A DNA stretch of 64,000 bases, from positions 2,174,381-2,238,380 of the forward strand of contig NZ_LN555523.1 of NCBI RefSeq assembly GCF_900015215.1. Direction: 5' to 3'. The position numbers and the translations under genes are program-made. Shown here piece after piece: positions 26,708-35,884 of the stretch (within the stretch, counting starts at the first letter, position 1; every line of letters begins with the position of its first letter). The notes below the pieces were generated by a model. That model was not told where the DNA came from. It did not search any database and saw only the letters and a list, made by a program, of their open reading frames with translations. This stretch comes from Romboutsia ilealis (lineage in GTDB: Bacteria > Bacillota > Clostridia > Peptostreptococcales > Peptostreptococcaceae).

Positions 26708-27760
26708 TTATTTGTTAAATTGTTCAAATTCTTCCTTATTTTCAGGAACTTTTATATCTCCTGACTTAATTTTTTCAGCTTCTGCAGTAACATATTCTAA
26801 TACATCTGGTGGAACATTCTTGTTACTTGTCGGAGCTATACCAACACCATCCATAGATAATGTGTTAATTATTATTTCTCCACCTTTGTAGTTTCCTTCA
26901 ACTACATTAGATAATAATTCTACTACTGCAACATCTATGTTTTTCATAGCTGAAGTTATTATATTTTCTGGTGCTAAGTAATTTTGATCTTGGTCAACAC
27001 CTATAGCTTTTTTACCATTTTCTTTAGCTGCTTCTATTGCACCTATACCAACTGCTCCTGCACAAGTGAATATTATATCAACATTTTTAGAATGCATTTG
27101 GTTAGCTATAGTTTTTCCTAAAGCTGAATCTGAGAAACTATTTGCATATTGTACCATTACTTCTGCATCTGGGTTAGCGGCTTTGACACCTGTTCTAAAT
27201 CCATAATCAAACTTAGCTAAAGCATCCGATTCCATACCACCGATAAATCCAACTTTGTTTGTTTCTGTCATTCTCCCAGCTATTAATCCTGTTAAATAAG
27301 CTGATGCGTTATCTTCAAATAATAATGAAGTTACGTTTTCTGGTTGTTCTCCTTCACAAACTTCATCTATTAATGCAAATTGTTGTTCTGGATAATTTTT
27401 AGCTGCTTCTGTTATAGCTGCCTGTAACTTAAATCCAACACCTACTATTAAATCCATTCCTTCATCAGCAAATGTATCTATATTTTGAACATAGTCTGCT
27501 TCTTGTTTAGACTCTAAATATTTTATTTCTAGTTTATCTTTTCCAAATTTTTCTTGAGCGTCTTGGAATCCTTTCCATGATGATTGATTAAATGATTCAT
27601 CATTTACTCCACCTGTATCTGTTATCATCCCTACTTTAAATACTTTTTCACCATTATCTGATGCTGATGCGTCAGAACCTGATTTCGCTCCACATCCTAC
27701 TAACATGCTAGCACTCATTACTGTAGCTAAACCTAAAGCTATAAGCTTTTTTAGTTTCAT
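26708..27760 (-). CDS. BMP family ABC transporter substrate-binding lipoprotein
   Basis: A 350-residue lipoprotein with the lipobox MLVGC (Cys23). The mature part is a BMP/PnrA-like periplasmic-binding fold. It starts FKVGMITDTGGVNDESFNQS, contains GLIAGRMTETNKVGFIGGM and DIIFTCAGAVGIGAIEAA, and has IGVDQDQNYLAPENIITS. Family members (NupN, PnrA, BmpA) bind purine nucleosides. It sits on the outer membrane face and hands its ligand to the permeases encoded downstream. The start follows AGGAGGATACAT. Confidence 0.92.
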   Translation of the reverse strand: MKLKKLIALGLATVMSASMLVGCGAKSGSDASASDNGEKVFKVGMITDTGGVNDESFNQSSWKGFQDAQEKFGKDKLEIKYLESKQEADYVQNIDTFADEGMDLIVGVGFKLQAAITEAAKNYPEQQFALIDEVCEGEQPENVTSLLFEDNASAYLTGLIAGRMTETNKVGFIGGMESDALAKFDYGFRTGVKAANPDAEVMVQYANSFSDSALGKTIANQMHSKNVDIIFTCAGAVGIGAIEAAKENGKKAIGVDQDQNYLAPENIITSAMKNIDVAVVELLSNVVEGNYKGGEIIINTLSMDGVGIAPTSNKNVPPDVLEYVTAEAEKIKSGDIKVPENKEEFEQFNK

Positions 27761-28018
27761 ATGTATCCTCCTGATATTTGTATAATATTTAATATTATTT
27801 TACACTATTTTATGTTTTTTTCTACAAAAAAATTGTATATATTAATTTTTTTGTGTATAACTTTATATTTAATTTAATTATATTTTATATTCCATTTCAT
27901 ATATATGATATACTATTTATAAAAATATAGTTTTTATTATTAAATAATCGTACTATTTTTAAGTTTTATATAATAAAATTTTCCTCAATCAACCTTTATA
28001 TTCTCTTTTTTCTATAAT
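27761..28018. other. AT-rich promoter region of the nucleoside importer
   Basis: About 260 bases, almost only A and T. No purine riboswitch core, ORF or repeat was seen. It presumably carries the promoter of the BMP lipoprotein gene, but I could not fix its boxes. Confidence 0.45.
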
Positions 28019-28020
28019 AA

Positions 28021-28059
28021 AAAATGATACTAAATATATAAAATAATTAGTATCATTTT
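28021..28059 (-). terminator. Terminator after trmL
   Basis: A 13-bp stem AAAATGATACTAA/TTAGTATCATTTT, 17 bases past the trmL stop. Confidence 0.85.
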
Positions 28060-28075
28060 TATTATAGATATGTAA

Positions 28076-28546
28076 CTATCTCATTCCTGGATAATCTAGT
28101 TGTCTTAATGCTTCATATACTACTATGGCAACTGAATTTGATAAATTTAAAGATCTAGCTTTCTCTAAATTTAACATAGGTATTCTTATACACGTTTCTA
28201 AATTTGCTTTTATAAGTGATTCTGGTAAACCTTTAGTCTCTTTTCCAAATACAATAAATGAATTATCAACATATTTAACGTCAGAATGAGACTGCTTTAC
28301 TTTTGTTGTCGCATAGAAAAATGTCCCACTTGGATTTTTTTCAACAACTTCTTCAAAACTATCATAATATTGTATATTAGCTATATCCCAATAATCAAGA
28401 CCGCTTCTTTTTAAATATTTATCTTCTAATGAAAATCCTAGTGGTCTAACTAAATGTAAAGTTGCCCCTGTTGCTGCACAAGTTCTTATTATATTACCTG
28501 TATTTTGAGGTATTTCTGGTTCTACTAAAACTACATTTATTGACAT
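28076..28546 (-). CDS. trmL: tRNA (cytidine/uridine-34 2'-O)-methyltransferase TrmL
   Basis: A small 156-residue SPOUT methyltransferase that 2'-O-methylates the wobble base of tRNA-Leu. The motifs are complete: VLVEPEIPQNTGNIIRTCAA at the N-terminus, FGKETKGLPESLI (motif 2) and IPMLNLEKARSLNLSNSVAI (motif 3). It has no RNA-binding extension, as expected for TrmL. The start follows AGGAGGATAAA. It lies 60 bp after nth, in the same direction. Confidence 0.92.
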   Translation of the reverse strand: MSINVVLVEPEIPQNTGNIIRTCAATGATLHLVRPLGFSLEDKYLKRSGLDYWDIANIQYYDSFEEVVEKNPSGTFFYATTKVKQSHSDVKYVDNSFIVFGKETKGLPESLIKANLETCIRIPMLNLEKARSLNLSNSVAIVVYEALRQLDYPGMR

Positions 28547-28609
28547 TTTATCCTCCTATTTATTAACTGTATTCTATTTTATTTACAATTATATCAGAAA
28601 TTCACTTTT

Positions 28610-29251
28610 CTAAGAATGCACTTTATCAAAGTTATTCTTATAGTATTTACAGTATTTCGTTATAGGACAAATACTACACTCAGGTTTTCTAGCTTTACAA
28701 ATTCGTCTTCCATGAAAGATTAGTAAATGATGAGAATGAGACCATCTTTTCTTTGGTATCGCGTCCATAAGGGCAAACTCTGTTTTTTCAGGAGTTTGAG
28801 TATTAACTATACCAATTCGATTTGAAACTCTAAATACATGAGTATCAACCGCCATGGCATCTTGTCCAAAAGCATTGCTAAGTACTACATTAGCAGTTTT
28901 CCTTCCAACGCCTGGAAGTTTAGTTAAATCTTCTAAATTATCTGGAACTTCTCCATTATATTCATTGAATATTTTTTCTGACGTAGATTTTATTTTTTCT
29001 GCCTTACTCTTATATAAACCGCAGCTTTTTATTTCCTCTTCTATTTCCTCTATACTAAGATTTGCAAAATCCTTAGGAGTATTGTATTTTTTAAACATCT
29101 CTCCCGTAACTTTGTTTACTCTTACATCTGTGCATTGAGCAGATAATATTGTTGCTACTAATAGCTCAAATGGTGTAGTGTAATCTAGCTCACATTTCGC
29201 ATCTGGATAAGTTTCTTCTAATATATCTAGTACTTTATTAATATTTTTCAT
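28610..29251 (-). CDS. nth: Endonuclease III
   Basis: A base-excision glycosylase/AP lyase for oxidised pyrimidines. 213 residues. The helix-hairpin-helix LPGVGRKTANVVL carries the catalytic Lys118, and Asp136 sits in VDTHVFR. The 4Fe-4S cluster is complete: Cys185, Cys192, Cys195 and Cys201 in the C-x6-C-x2-C-x5-C spacing. No missing residue. The start follows GGAGAATTAT. Confidence 0.95.
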   Translation of the reverse strand: MKNINKVLDILEETYPDAKCELDYTTPFELLVATILSAQCTDVRVNKVTGEMFKKYNTPKDFANLSIEEIEEEIKSCGLYKSKAEKIKSTSEKIFNEYNGEVPDNLEDLTKLPGVGRKTANVVLSNAFGQDAMAVDTHVFRVSNRIGIVNTQTPEKTEFALMDAIPKKRWSHSHHLLIFHGRRICKARKPECSICPITKYCKYYKNNFDKVHS

Positions 29252-29367
29252 ATAATTCTCCCTTACACCTATTATCTATACTTCATCATTTATCATGATT
29301 AATATATAATGAATCTTATAACTTTAACACATAATAAAATTCCTTAAAATACATAGTTTTATACAAA

Positions 29368-29410
29368 ATAATAAGAAGGCAAAAGTTTATATCTTTTGCC
29401 TTCTTATTAT
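29368..29410 (-). terminator. Terminator after the Lon-family gene
   Basis: A long stem AATAAGAAGGCAAAAG/CTTTTGCCTTCTTATT with an 8-nt loop, 27 bases past the stop of the protease gene. Confidence 0.85.
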
Positions 29411-29436
29411 TTTACCCATTAATATTTTATATAAAA

Positions 29437-31689
29437 CTACTTTTTAGATGGACTTTGTAATTCATTAAACCCTCTTAGTCTTTCTATTACTAGTCTTTTT
29501 ACTTCATCAAATTTAACATCCATTAATATTTCCATAGCTTCTTCTACTCTTTCAACTGTATATATAGTAAATTTCCCTGTCTCTATTGCCTCTGTTACCT
29601 CATCAGATAAAACTAAGTTTCTGCTATTATTTTTTGGTATTATTACACCTTGATTGCCATTTAATCCTTGTTTTTTACAAGTAGAGTAAAATCCTTCTAT
29701 TTTTTCGCTTATTCCACCAACTACTTGTATTTCACCTTTTTGGTTCATAGAACCAGTTGCAGCTATACTTTGTTTTAAAGGTATTTTACTTAATGATGAT
29801 AATAAAGCATATAATTCAGCACCCGTTGCGCTATCTCCATCTACACCTCCATAATTTTGTTCAAAACAAATATTTGCATTTAATGAAAGTGGGAAATCTT
29901 GTGCAAAAGTCTCTGCTAAATATCCACCTAAAATCAGAACACCTTTATTGTGTATTGGTCCACTCATATTAACTTCTCTCTCTATATTAACTATACCTTT
30001 ATTACCTGGGCTAGTTGTTACAGTTATTCTAGAAGGTCTTCCAAATGAATATTCGCCTGTGCTTAATACAGATAATCCATTAATCACACCTACTCTACTG
30101 CCTTTTGTTTCTATAAGTGTAAATCCATTTTCCAAAGATTCATCCATTTTATTTTCTATTCTATTTAATCTTTTTTTTCTTTCTAATATAGCATTTTGAA
30201 CATCATATTTATCTACATACTCAGCATTTCTAATTTGAGCACATGCATCACCTTCAACTATTATTTCCATTATTTTGTTAAATTGAGTTGAAAGCTTATA
30301 TTTATCTCCACAAAGTCTAGTACTAAACTTTATAACTTCCCCAACAGCATCGTAAGTAAAATGTTTTAATTTATTTTTTTCACATTGATATGCTATAAAT
30401 CTAGCAATGCCATCTTCATTATTTTCATTTTTATCCATTTCATTATCAAAATCTACAAATATTTTAAAATACTTACTAAAATCATCATCATTGTTATAAA
30501 GTAGGTTATACATATAATTTGTTCCTATTAATATAACCTTAATATCTATAGGCATATTTTCTGGCTTTATTGATGTTTGTGTATCTACACTTATTTGTCT
30601 TGATTGAATAGCTCTTTTTAACATATCCCAAGATAATGGATATCTTAAAAGTTGATCAACATATAAAACTAGATATCCTCCGTTTGCTTTGTGAACAGCC
30701 CCAGGTATCAATTTTGTGAAATCTGTTTTTACATTTCCATTATAGTAATCGTACTCTGCTTTTCCAAACAAATTAGCTGGGCTCGGATTTATTTCAACTA
30801 TTACCGGTGCTTTAAAATTTTCTCTGTCAATTCCATTATCTACAAATAGATTAACTTTATATTTCATAAAATGTTCTCTATCATACTTATCTTTTAACTC
30901 TTCTTCATCCATATAGAATAAATAAACATATTCTAATATATCATCTCTCATGTTATTTAAATACATTTTAACTTTTTCATAACCATTATATTTCTCTATT
31001 AAACCATCAATATGAGGGTCTATTACATATTTAGCAATTTCTTCTTCTAACTCTAATAAAGCTTCTTTTGCTGCATCTTCTAAATCCCTAATTTTATAGA
31101 CTACTTGTATCGCAGCATTTTCTAATTCTCTTTTTACTTTATAAAATTCTTCATCAGCATAATCATCCTCAGCTTCTTCATCTTCTTTATTCTCTTCTAT
31201 AGGCATAAATACCATGCCAACTTTACTATTTTTTAATTTAAATCCTTTTTCTTCTGCATATTTTTTTATCTTTTTAAGTAGTGCATCTTTTTCTATTTCA
31301 TATTCCTCTATTAATTGATTTTTTCCTATTTCAAAATCTTCACTTTCGAAAGCATCTCTTAATTCATCAAGTAGCGTTTCTATAAGCTTTTCAATATCTT
31401 TTTTAAATATTTTTCCCAGACCTTTCTCAAGCCCAATTATAAGTGGTTCTCTATTATTTTCGAAATTATATACATAACACCAATCTTTATGACTTCCTTT
31501 TTTAGCTGCATATTTATTTAGAGCGCTCATAGCATATGTTGTTTTACCTGTTCCTGAATCTCCTGCTAAATACATGTTATACGCTGGATTATCAATTTTT
31601 AATCCTTTTTCCATAGCTTCTATAGCTCTTTCCTGACCTAATATGCCTTCTAGAGGTTCTATCTCAGATGTATTATTAAATTTTAGCAT
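29437..31689 (-). CDS. Lon-family (S16) ATP-dependent protease with AAA_32-type ATPase
   Basis: A 750-residue protease of the LonB/LonC-like branch. The Walker A GDSGTGKTT (43-51) is near the N-terminus. A long acidic coiled coil with a run of Glu/Asp (about residues 160-290) interrupts the ATPase domain. The C-terminal S16 domain has the catalytic Ser620 in GDSATGAEL and Lys663 in GGISEKIEGF. Their spacing of 43 residues equals that in E. coli Lon. There is no Lon N-terminal substrate domain and no membrane helix, so it is neither LonA nor archaeal-type LonB. The start follows AGGGGGGAGGGTCA. Confidence 0.88.
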   Translation of the reverse strand: MLKFNNTSEIEPLEGILGQERAIEAMEKGLKIDNPAYNMYLAGDSGTGKTTYAMSALNKYAAKKGSHKDWCYVYNFENNREPLIIGLEKGLGKIFKKDIEKLIETLLDELRDAFESEDFEIGKNQLIEEYEIEKDALLKKIKKYAEEKGFKLKNSKVGMVFMPIEENKEDEEAEDDYADEEFYKVKRELENAAIQVVYKIRDLEDAAKEALLELEEEIAKYVIDPHIDGLIEKYNGYEKVKMYLNNMRDDILEYVYLFYMDEEELKDKYDREHFMKYKVNLFVDNGIDRENFKAPVIVEINPSPANLFGKAEYDYYNGNVKTDFTKLIPGAVHKANGGYLVLYVDQLLRYPLSWDMLKRAIQSRQISVDTQTSIKPENMPIDIKVILIGTNYMYNLLYNNDDDFSKYFKIFVDFDNEMDKNENNEDGIARFIAYQCEKNKLKHFTYDAVGEVIKFSTRLCGDKYKLSTQFNKIMEIIVEGDACAQIRNAEYVDKYDVQNAILERKKRLNRIENKMDESLENGFTLIETKGSRVGVINGLSVLSTGEYSFGRPSRITVTTSPGNKGIVNIEREVNMSGPIHNKGVLILGGYLAETFAQDFPLSLNANICFEQNYGGVDGDSATGAELYALLSSLSKIPLKQSIAATGSMNQKGEIQVVGGISEKIEGFYSTCKKQGLNGNQGVIIPKNNSRNLVLSDEVTEAIETGKFTIYTVERVEEAMEILMDVKFDEVKRLVIERLRGFNELQSPSKK

Positions 31690-31831
31690 TGACCCTCCCC
31701 CCTTCTATCATTTTATATATTCTATGATTAATAGCTTTTAAATATTTATCTATCTAATATTAATTTTATTCATTATATAAAATATCTTGCCATTTAAATT
31801 ATCTATAATAAAAAAAGAAGCCTTTGACTTC

Positions 31832-32737
31832 TTACTCATTCGGCTCCTCTGAAACTATATTTATATTTCTTTTTATTATATTTTTGCCTCTCCAACTAAA
31901 AGCCCTATTCCCATATTTTCTCTTAAATTCTTTATTCGATATATCATTAATTTCTTCAATATCTAATTTAAAAATTGCCTCTTGTTTAAATCTTTCTATA
32001 GAGGTTATTGGAATATTTTTATTGTGAGGACATATATCTTGACAAATATCACACCCAAAAACTTTTTTATTTTCTTTCAATATTTTTTCCTCTTCTTCTT
32101 CAAGCTCTCCTTTTTTTTGTGTTATATAAGATAAACATCTTTTAGGATTCATTTCGTAATTTCCTAAAATAGCATTTCCCGGACAATATTTTACACATTT
32201 TCCACATTTTATACATGTTTTTTCTAGCGGAGTATCACTTTTAAACTCATAATTACTCATTATATATCCTATAAACACATATGAACCATATTCATCTGTA
32301 ATTATATTATTATTTATTCCAAAATATCCTATACCAGATAAATATGCTAAATATCTGTCTACTAATGGACCATTATCAGCAAATATCTTATACTCAAAAT
32401 TATCTATATTGTCTGATAAATAGTTACATATTTGTTGCAACATATCTTTAACTACTATATGATAATCCTCTCCATAACAATACTTTGATAAATTACATTC
32501 ATCAAAATCTCCAATATAGTAAGGAAATGCACATACTATTATAGATTTTACATTTTCCATTGTTTCTTTTGGATTAACTCTATTTTCTATAATAGGTTCT
32601 TCCATACCAGTTATATATCCATTCAATAATCGCTGTTTTATTATCTTTTCTAAGTCGTAGTAGGGACCTACTCCAGCTATCCCAACACAATCTATTCCTA
32701 TAGATTTACAAAAATCTTTTAATTCTTCTTTCTTCAT
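31832..32737 (-). CDS. QueG-like protein with two 4Fe-4S clusters
   Basis: 301 residues. It resembles epoxyqueuosine reductase: an N-terminal DUF1730-type domain with ADNGPLVDRYLAYLSGIGYFG (about 120-140), then two ferredoxin-like clusters, CIKCGKCVKYCPGNAI and CDICQDICPHN. QueG is a cobalamin enzyme for the last step of tRNA queuosine synthesis. This protein is about 60-80 residues shorter, without the usual C-terminal HEAT-like tail. A true QueG or a related reductase are both possible. It is divergent from the RusA-like gene. The stop lies next to a short hairpin at 31807-31831. Confidence 0.75.
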   Translation of the reverse strand: MKKEELKDFCKSIGIDCVGIAGVGPYYDLEKIIKQRLLNGYITGMEEPIIENRVNPKETMENVKSIIVCAFPYYIGDFDECNLSKYCYGEDYHIVVKDMLQQICNYLSDNIDNFEYKIFADNGPLVDRYLAYLSGIGYFGINNNIITDEYGSYVFIGYIMSNYEFKSDTPLEKTCIKCGKCVKYCPGNAILGNYEMNPKRCLSYITQKKGELEEEEEKILKENKKVFGCDICQDICPHNKNIPITSIERFKQEAIFKLDIEEINDISNKEFKRKYGNRAFSWRGKNIIKRNINIVSEEPNE

Positions 32738-32800
32738 AAAAAACCTTTCATTAATTAAATATTAGTTTTATAATAACTAGAGTATAAGGGTGGTGATATT

Positions 32801-33205
32801 TTGATCAAATTAACGATACCAGGTAGACCTATTAGTAAATCAAACTTCAAACTTCACAATGTACATGGACAAGCATGGATGCCATCAAAAGGTAAACATT
32901 CAAAATATTTAGCTTATGAAAACATGATTGCTGGATTTATAAATCAACAATACTTTGGCGATATAATTGAAGAAGACTTAATAACTATACTAAAATTATA
33001 TTTCCCAAATAAACGCATGGGTGATTTACATAACTATCCTAAAAGTATATGTGATGGTATAGAAAAAAGTGGAATAATAAAAAATGATAAACAACTTAAA
33101 CCAGTGTTATTGTTTGACTTTATAGATAAGGATAATCCTAGAGTTGAAATAGAGCTTTATCCTATTTCAGAATACGATGTATCCTATGTTGTATCTAAAA
33201 AGTAA
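32801..33205 (+). CDS. RusA-like Holliday junction resolvase
   Basis: 134 residues. The N-terminal strand IKLTIPGRPISKSNFK and the acidic block MGDLHNYPKSICDGIEKSG match RusA (PGxP start, DxxNxxK-type metal site). RusA cuts four-way junctions and is usually phage-borne. No other phage gene lies nearby, so this is a solitary copy. The start is a TTG after GGGTGGTGATATT; no ATG start fits. The gene is followed by a 13-bp bidirectional terminator. It may be a domesticated phage gene. Confidence 0.75.
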   Translation: MIKLTIPGRPISKSNFKLHNVHGQAWMPSKGKHSKYLAYENMIAGFINQQYFGDIIEEDLITILKLYFPNKRMGDLHNYPKSICDGIEKSGIIKNDKQLKPVLLFDFIDKDNPRVEIELYPISEYDVSYVVSKK

Positions 33206-33215
33206 TTTATATATA

Positions 33216-33244
33216 AAAGAGAACTTAAAACTTAAGTTCTCTTT
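33216..33244. terminator. Bidirectional terminator after the RusA-like gene
   Basis: A 13-bp perfect stem AAAGAGAACTTAA/TTAAGTTCTCTTT with a 3-nt loop, between convergent genes. Confidence 0.88.
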
Positions 33245-33267
33245 ATTATTATCTATACTCTATACTT

Positions 33268-34263
33268 TTAGTCAAGCTTAGATGATACTTCTTTTAACAT
33301 TTCTCTTATAGGCAATTCATATGGACATTTAGTCTCGCATAATCCACATTCTACACATGCACTTGCTTTAACTTCTAACAATTTATATCTTTCCTTAGCC
33401 CAATCCTTTAAATTATATCTTGTATAATACCCTTCTAACAAGAAGTTTTGAGGTATATTTATTTTTAATGGACATGGTAGGCAATATTCACATCTCCTGC
33501 AAAATCTTTTTCCCATTATAGTTCTTATTTCTTGTATCTTAGATTCATCATCTTCTGTAATATTAGTATCTCGTAGTACTGATACATTCTCTCTAACTTG
33601 CTCAATATTTTCCATACCAGGTATAACTACATCTATATAATCTTTTGAAAGTATATATTTTATCGCTAACTTTGCATCATCTATAGCCCCACCAGCTAAA
33701 GGTTTCATTACTATAATTCCTATACCTTTTTTATTAGCTTTTTTAAAAACTTCATCCGCTTGATCTTCAATTATATTATATGGAAATTGTATAGTAGAAA
33801 ACTTTTCATCTTCTATTGACTGTTCTATAGTTTCTAAACTATGACTAGTTATTCCTATATATTTTATTTTACCTTCTTCTCTTGCCTCTAATAGAGCTTT
33901 ATATGCTTTATTTTTATCAAATATAGTTTTGTATTCTTCTGGCTTAAGATTATGTATTTGATATAAGTCTATACAGTCTGTTTTTAAATTTTTTAAACTT
34001 ATTTCTATATCTCGTTTCATTGATTCATAATCTCTAGACATACTTTTAGTTGCAATAAAGAATTTTTCCCTTTTACCATCTATAGCATTTCCTATATACT
34101 CTTCACTTATAGTATACGCTCTAGCTGTATCTATAAAATTAATATTATTATCAACTAATTCATTTATAACCTTATTAGTCTCTTCTTGTGTTATCCTTTG
34201 AATTGGTATTCCACCAAAACCAACCCTATTTACTTTCATATTAGTTTTACCTAATAACCTCAT
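33268..34263 (-). CDS. Aldo/keto reductase with C-terminal 4Fe-4S domain
   Basis: 331 residues. The AKR barrel comes first (about 1-235): VGFGGIPIQRI, then FIDTARAYTISEEYIG with the catalytic Asp/Tyr, then IGITSH and VMKPLAGG. A ferredoxin-like tail follows with CRRCEYCLPCP and CVECGLCETKCPYELPI. This fusion is common in anaerobic Clostridia. The physiological substrate is unknown. The start follows GGTGGGAGATAG. The next gene upstream is nfo, 66 bp away in the same direction. Confidence 0.85.
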   Translation of the reverse strand: MRLLGKTNMKVNRVGFGGIPIQRITQEETNKVINELVDNNINFIDTARAYTISEEYIGNAIDGKREKFFIATKSMSRDYESMKRDIEISLKNLKTDCIDLYQIHNLKPEEYKTIFDKNKAYKALLEAREEGKIKYIGITSHSLETIEQSIEDEKFSTIQFPYNIIEDQADEVFKKANKKGIGIIVMKPLAGGAIDDAKLAIKYILSKDYIDVVIPGMENIEQVRENVSVLRDTNITEDDESKIQEIRTIMGKRFCRRCEYCLPCPLKINIPQNFLLEGYYTRYNLKDWAKERYKLLEVKASACVECGLCETKCPYELPIREMLKEVSSKLD

Positions 34264-34329
34264 CTATCTCCCACCTTACAATATATTTTCTTATTATATT
34301 ATAAGGTTATTTTATTATATAATCAAAAT

Positions 34330-35166
34330 CTATTTATTTGATAATATTTCTTTTATCATAGCGATTTCTTTTTTATGACCTTCATCCTCAAGAGGTGTTT
34401 CTAGGAAGAATGGTAGTTTATTTAATTTAGGATGGCTCATAAAGTTTATTATAGCATTTAAACCAATCTCACCTTCTCCTATTACTGCATGTCTATCTTT
34501 TTTTCCTCCAAAAGGCATCATACTATCGTTTAAATGTACAGCCTTAAGTCTATCTAATCCTATTATCCTGTCAAACTCAGCTAAAACTCCATCTAAATCA
34601 TTTACTATATCATATCCTGCTGAAAATATATGGCATGTATCTAAGCATACACCTAACTTTTCATTATGACTTACTCCATCTATTATTTTTTTAATTTGCT
34701 CAAAAGTAAATCCAATTTCAGTTCCTTTTCCAGACATAGTTTCAAGAAGAACAGTTATATTCTCTTCACCTGTTAGTGTTTCATTTAAAGCATCTACTAT
34801 TCTTTGTATACCAAAGTCTATTCCTACACCAACATGACTACCTGGATGGAAGCACATATACTCTATTCCTAAAGAATCCATCCTTTCTATATCTTCTTTT
34901 ATAACTTTTCTACCAAACTCATATACTTCATCCTTTGATCCACCTAAATTCATAGTATAAGGTGCATGTGCTAAAAGTGGTCCAAAATTATATTCTTCTC
35001 TTATTTTTTGAAATTTTTCTACATCCTTTTCGTCAAATGCCTTAGCATTTCCTCCTCTTGGATTTCTACTAAAGAATTGGAATGTATTTGCTCCAATATC
35101 TACTGCCATTTGAGCTGCTTTAGCAAATCCTTTTGATATTGAAATATGTGGTCCTATTACAAGCAT
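34330..35166 (-). CDS. nfo: Endonuclease IV (AP endonuclease)
   Basis: A zinc-dependent AP endonuclease that cleaves 5' to abasic sites. The 278-residue TIM barrel has the three signature blocks: [32 protein letters not shown] and [34 protein letters not shown] follows at the end, so the metal ligands appear complete. It works in the same base-excision pathway as nth 5 kb away. The start follows AAGGAGAGATTAAAA. Confidence 0.96.
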   Translation of the reverse strand: MLVIGPHISISKGFAKAAQMAVDIGANTFQFFSRNPRGGNAKAFDEKDVEKFQKIREEYNFGPLLAHAPYTMNLGGSKDEVYEFGRKVIKEDIERMDSLGIEYMCFHPGSHVGVGIDFGIQRIVDALNETLTGEENITVLLETMSGKGTEIGFTFEQIKKIIDGVSHNEKLGVCLDTCHIFSAGYDIVNDLDGVLAEFDRIIGLDRLKAVHLNDSMMPFGGKKDRHAVIGEGEIGLNAIINFMSHPKLNKLPFFLETPLEDEGHKKEIAMIKEILSNK

Positions 35167-35219
35167 TTTTAATCTCTCCTTACTAATTAAATTTTCACCT
35201 TACTAATATACCCAAAAAA

Positions 35220-35247
35220 ATAAGTATCAATTTTTATTGATACTTAT
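35220..35247 (-). terminator. Terminator after the ArsR-like gene
   Basis: A 12-bp perfect stem ATAAGTATCAAT/ATTGATACTTAT with a 4-nt loop, touching the stop codon, followed by TTTTTT on the minus strand. Confidence 0.88.
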
Positions 35248-35807
35248 CATAAATTACACGCTTCTTTTTTTTGTACTGGTATTGAAACCATAACTATATC
35301 ATATTGCGACTCTTCATCTTCTAACTTTCTTTTATGTACAATTTCCTCTATTTTATATTTTATAGTATTATTAAGTTCTCTAAGTTCATTTTGTGTAAGA
35401 GATATATTATGATAATCAACTATATTTTTTTCTTCTAATACTTGGTCTTCTGCGGCTTGATAAAATAATTCTATTATAGCATCGAATTTTGATAAAAATA
35501 CTTCATCATCTTCTCCTCTTAGAGATATGTTTATTACATTTTTATCTATAACTATATTCTTTGCTTTTGGATAATAGTATTTTTCTACAATTCCCGATTT
35601 AATCTTCTCTTCTACTAATTCTAAAATACCCACTTTATAAAGTGTTTTTATGTGATAATTTATTTTTGCATGAGGTTCATCAAGCATTTGAGATAACTGT
35701 TTTGCTGACAACGGTAAGTCATTAAATGCTTTTAAAATATCTATTCTTTTCGGATGTACAATAGCTTTAATACATTCTAAATCTCTAAGTACAAGTACTT
35801 CTTTCAT
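35247..35807 (-). CDS. ArsR-like winged-helix transcriptional regulator
   Basis: 186 residues. The N-terminal 75 residues are a winged helix of the ArsR type: IVHPKRIDILKAFNDLPLSAKQLSQMLDE, then AKINYHIKTLYKVGILELV. The C-terminal half is helical and acidic, with no metal-binding CxC. Such stand-alone regulators often act on neighbouring or remote transport genes. Here the flanks are nfo and glsA, so the target is unclear. The start follows CAGGGGGTTGGGGA. Confidence 0.8.
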   Translation of the reverse strand: MKEVLVLRDLECIKAIVHPKRIDILKAFNDLPLSAKQLSQMLDEPHAKINYHIKTLYKVGILELVEEKIKSGIVEKYYYPKAKNIVIDKNVINISLRGEDDEVFLSKFDAIIELFYQAAEDQVLEEKNIVDYHNISLTQNELRELNNTIKYKIEEIVHKRKLEDEESQYDIVMVSIPVQKKEACNL

Positions 35808-35884
35808 TCCCCAACCCCCTGAAATATTTCAATCGTAAGTTAATTATATAATAGTGTTTTTTAGTTGTCAAAAAATTCTATAAT

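Noticed and set aside
27761..28018. Purine riboswitch before the nucleoside importer
   Set aside because: The region is nearly pure A/T and lacks the conserved loop and junction sequences of the purine aptamer.
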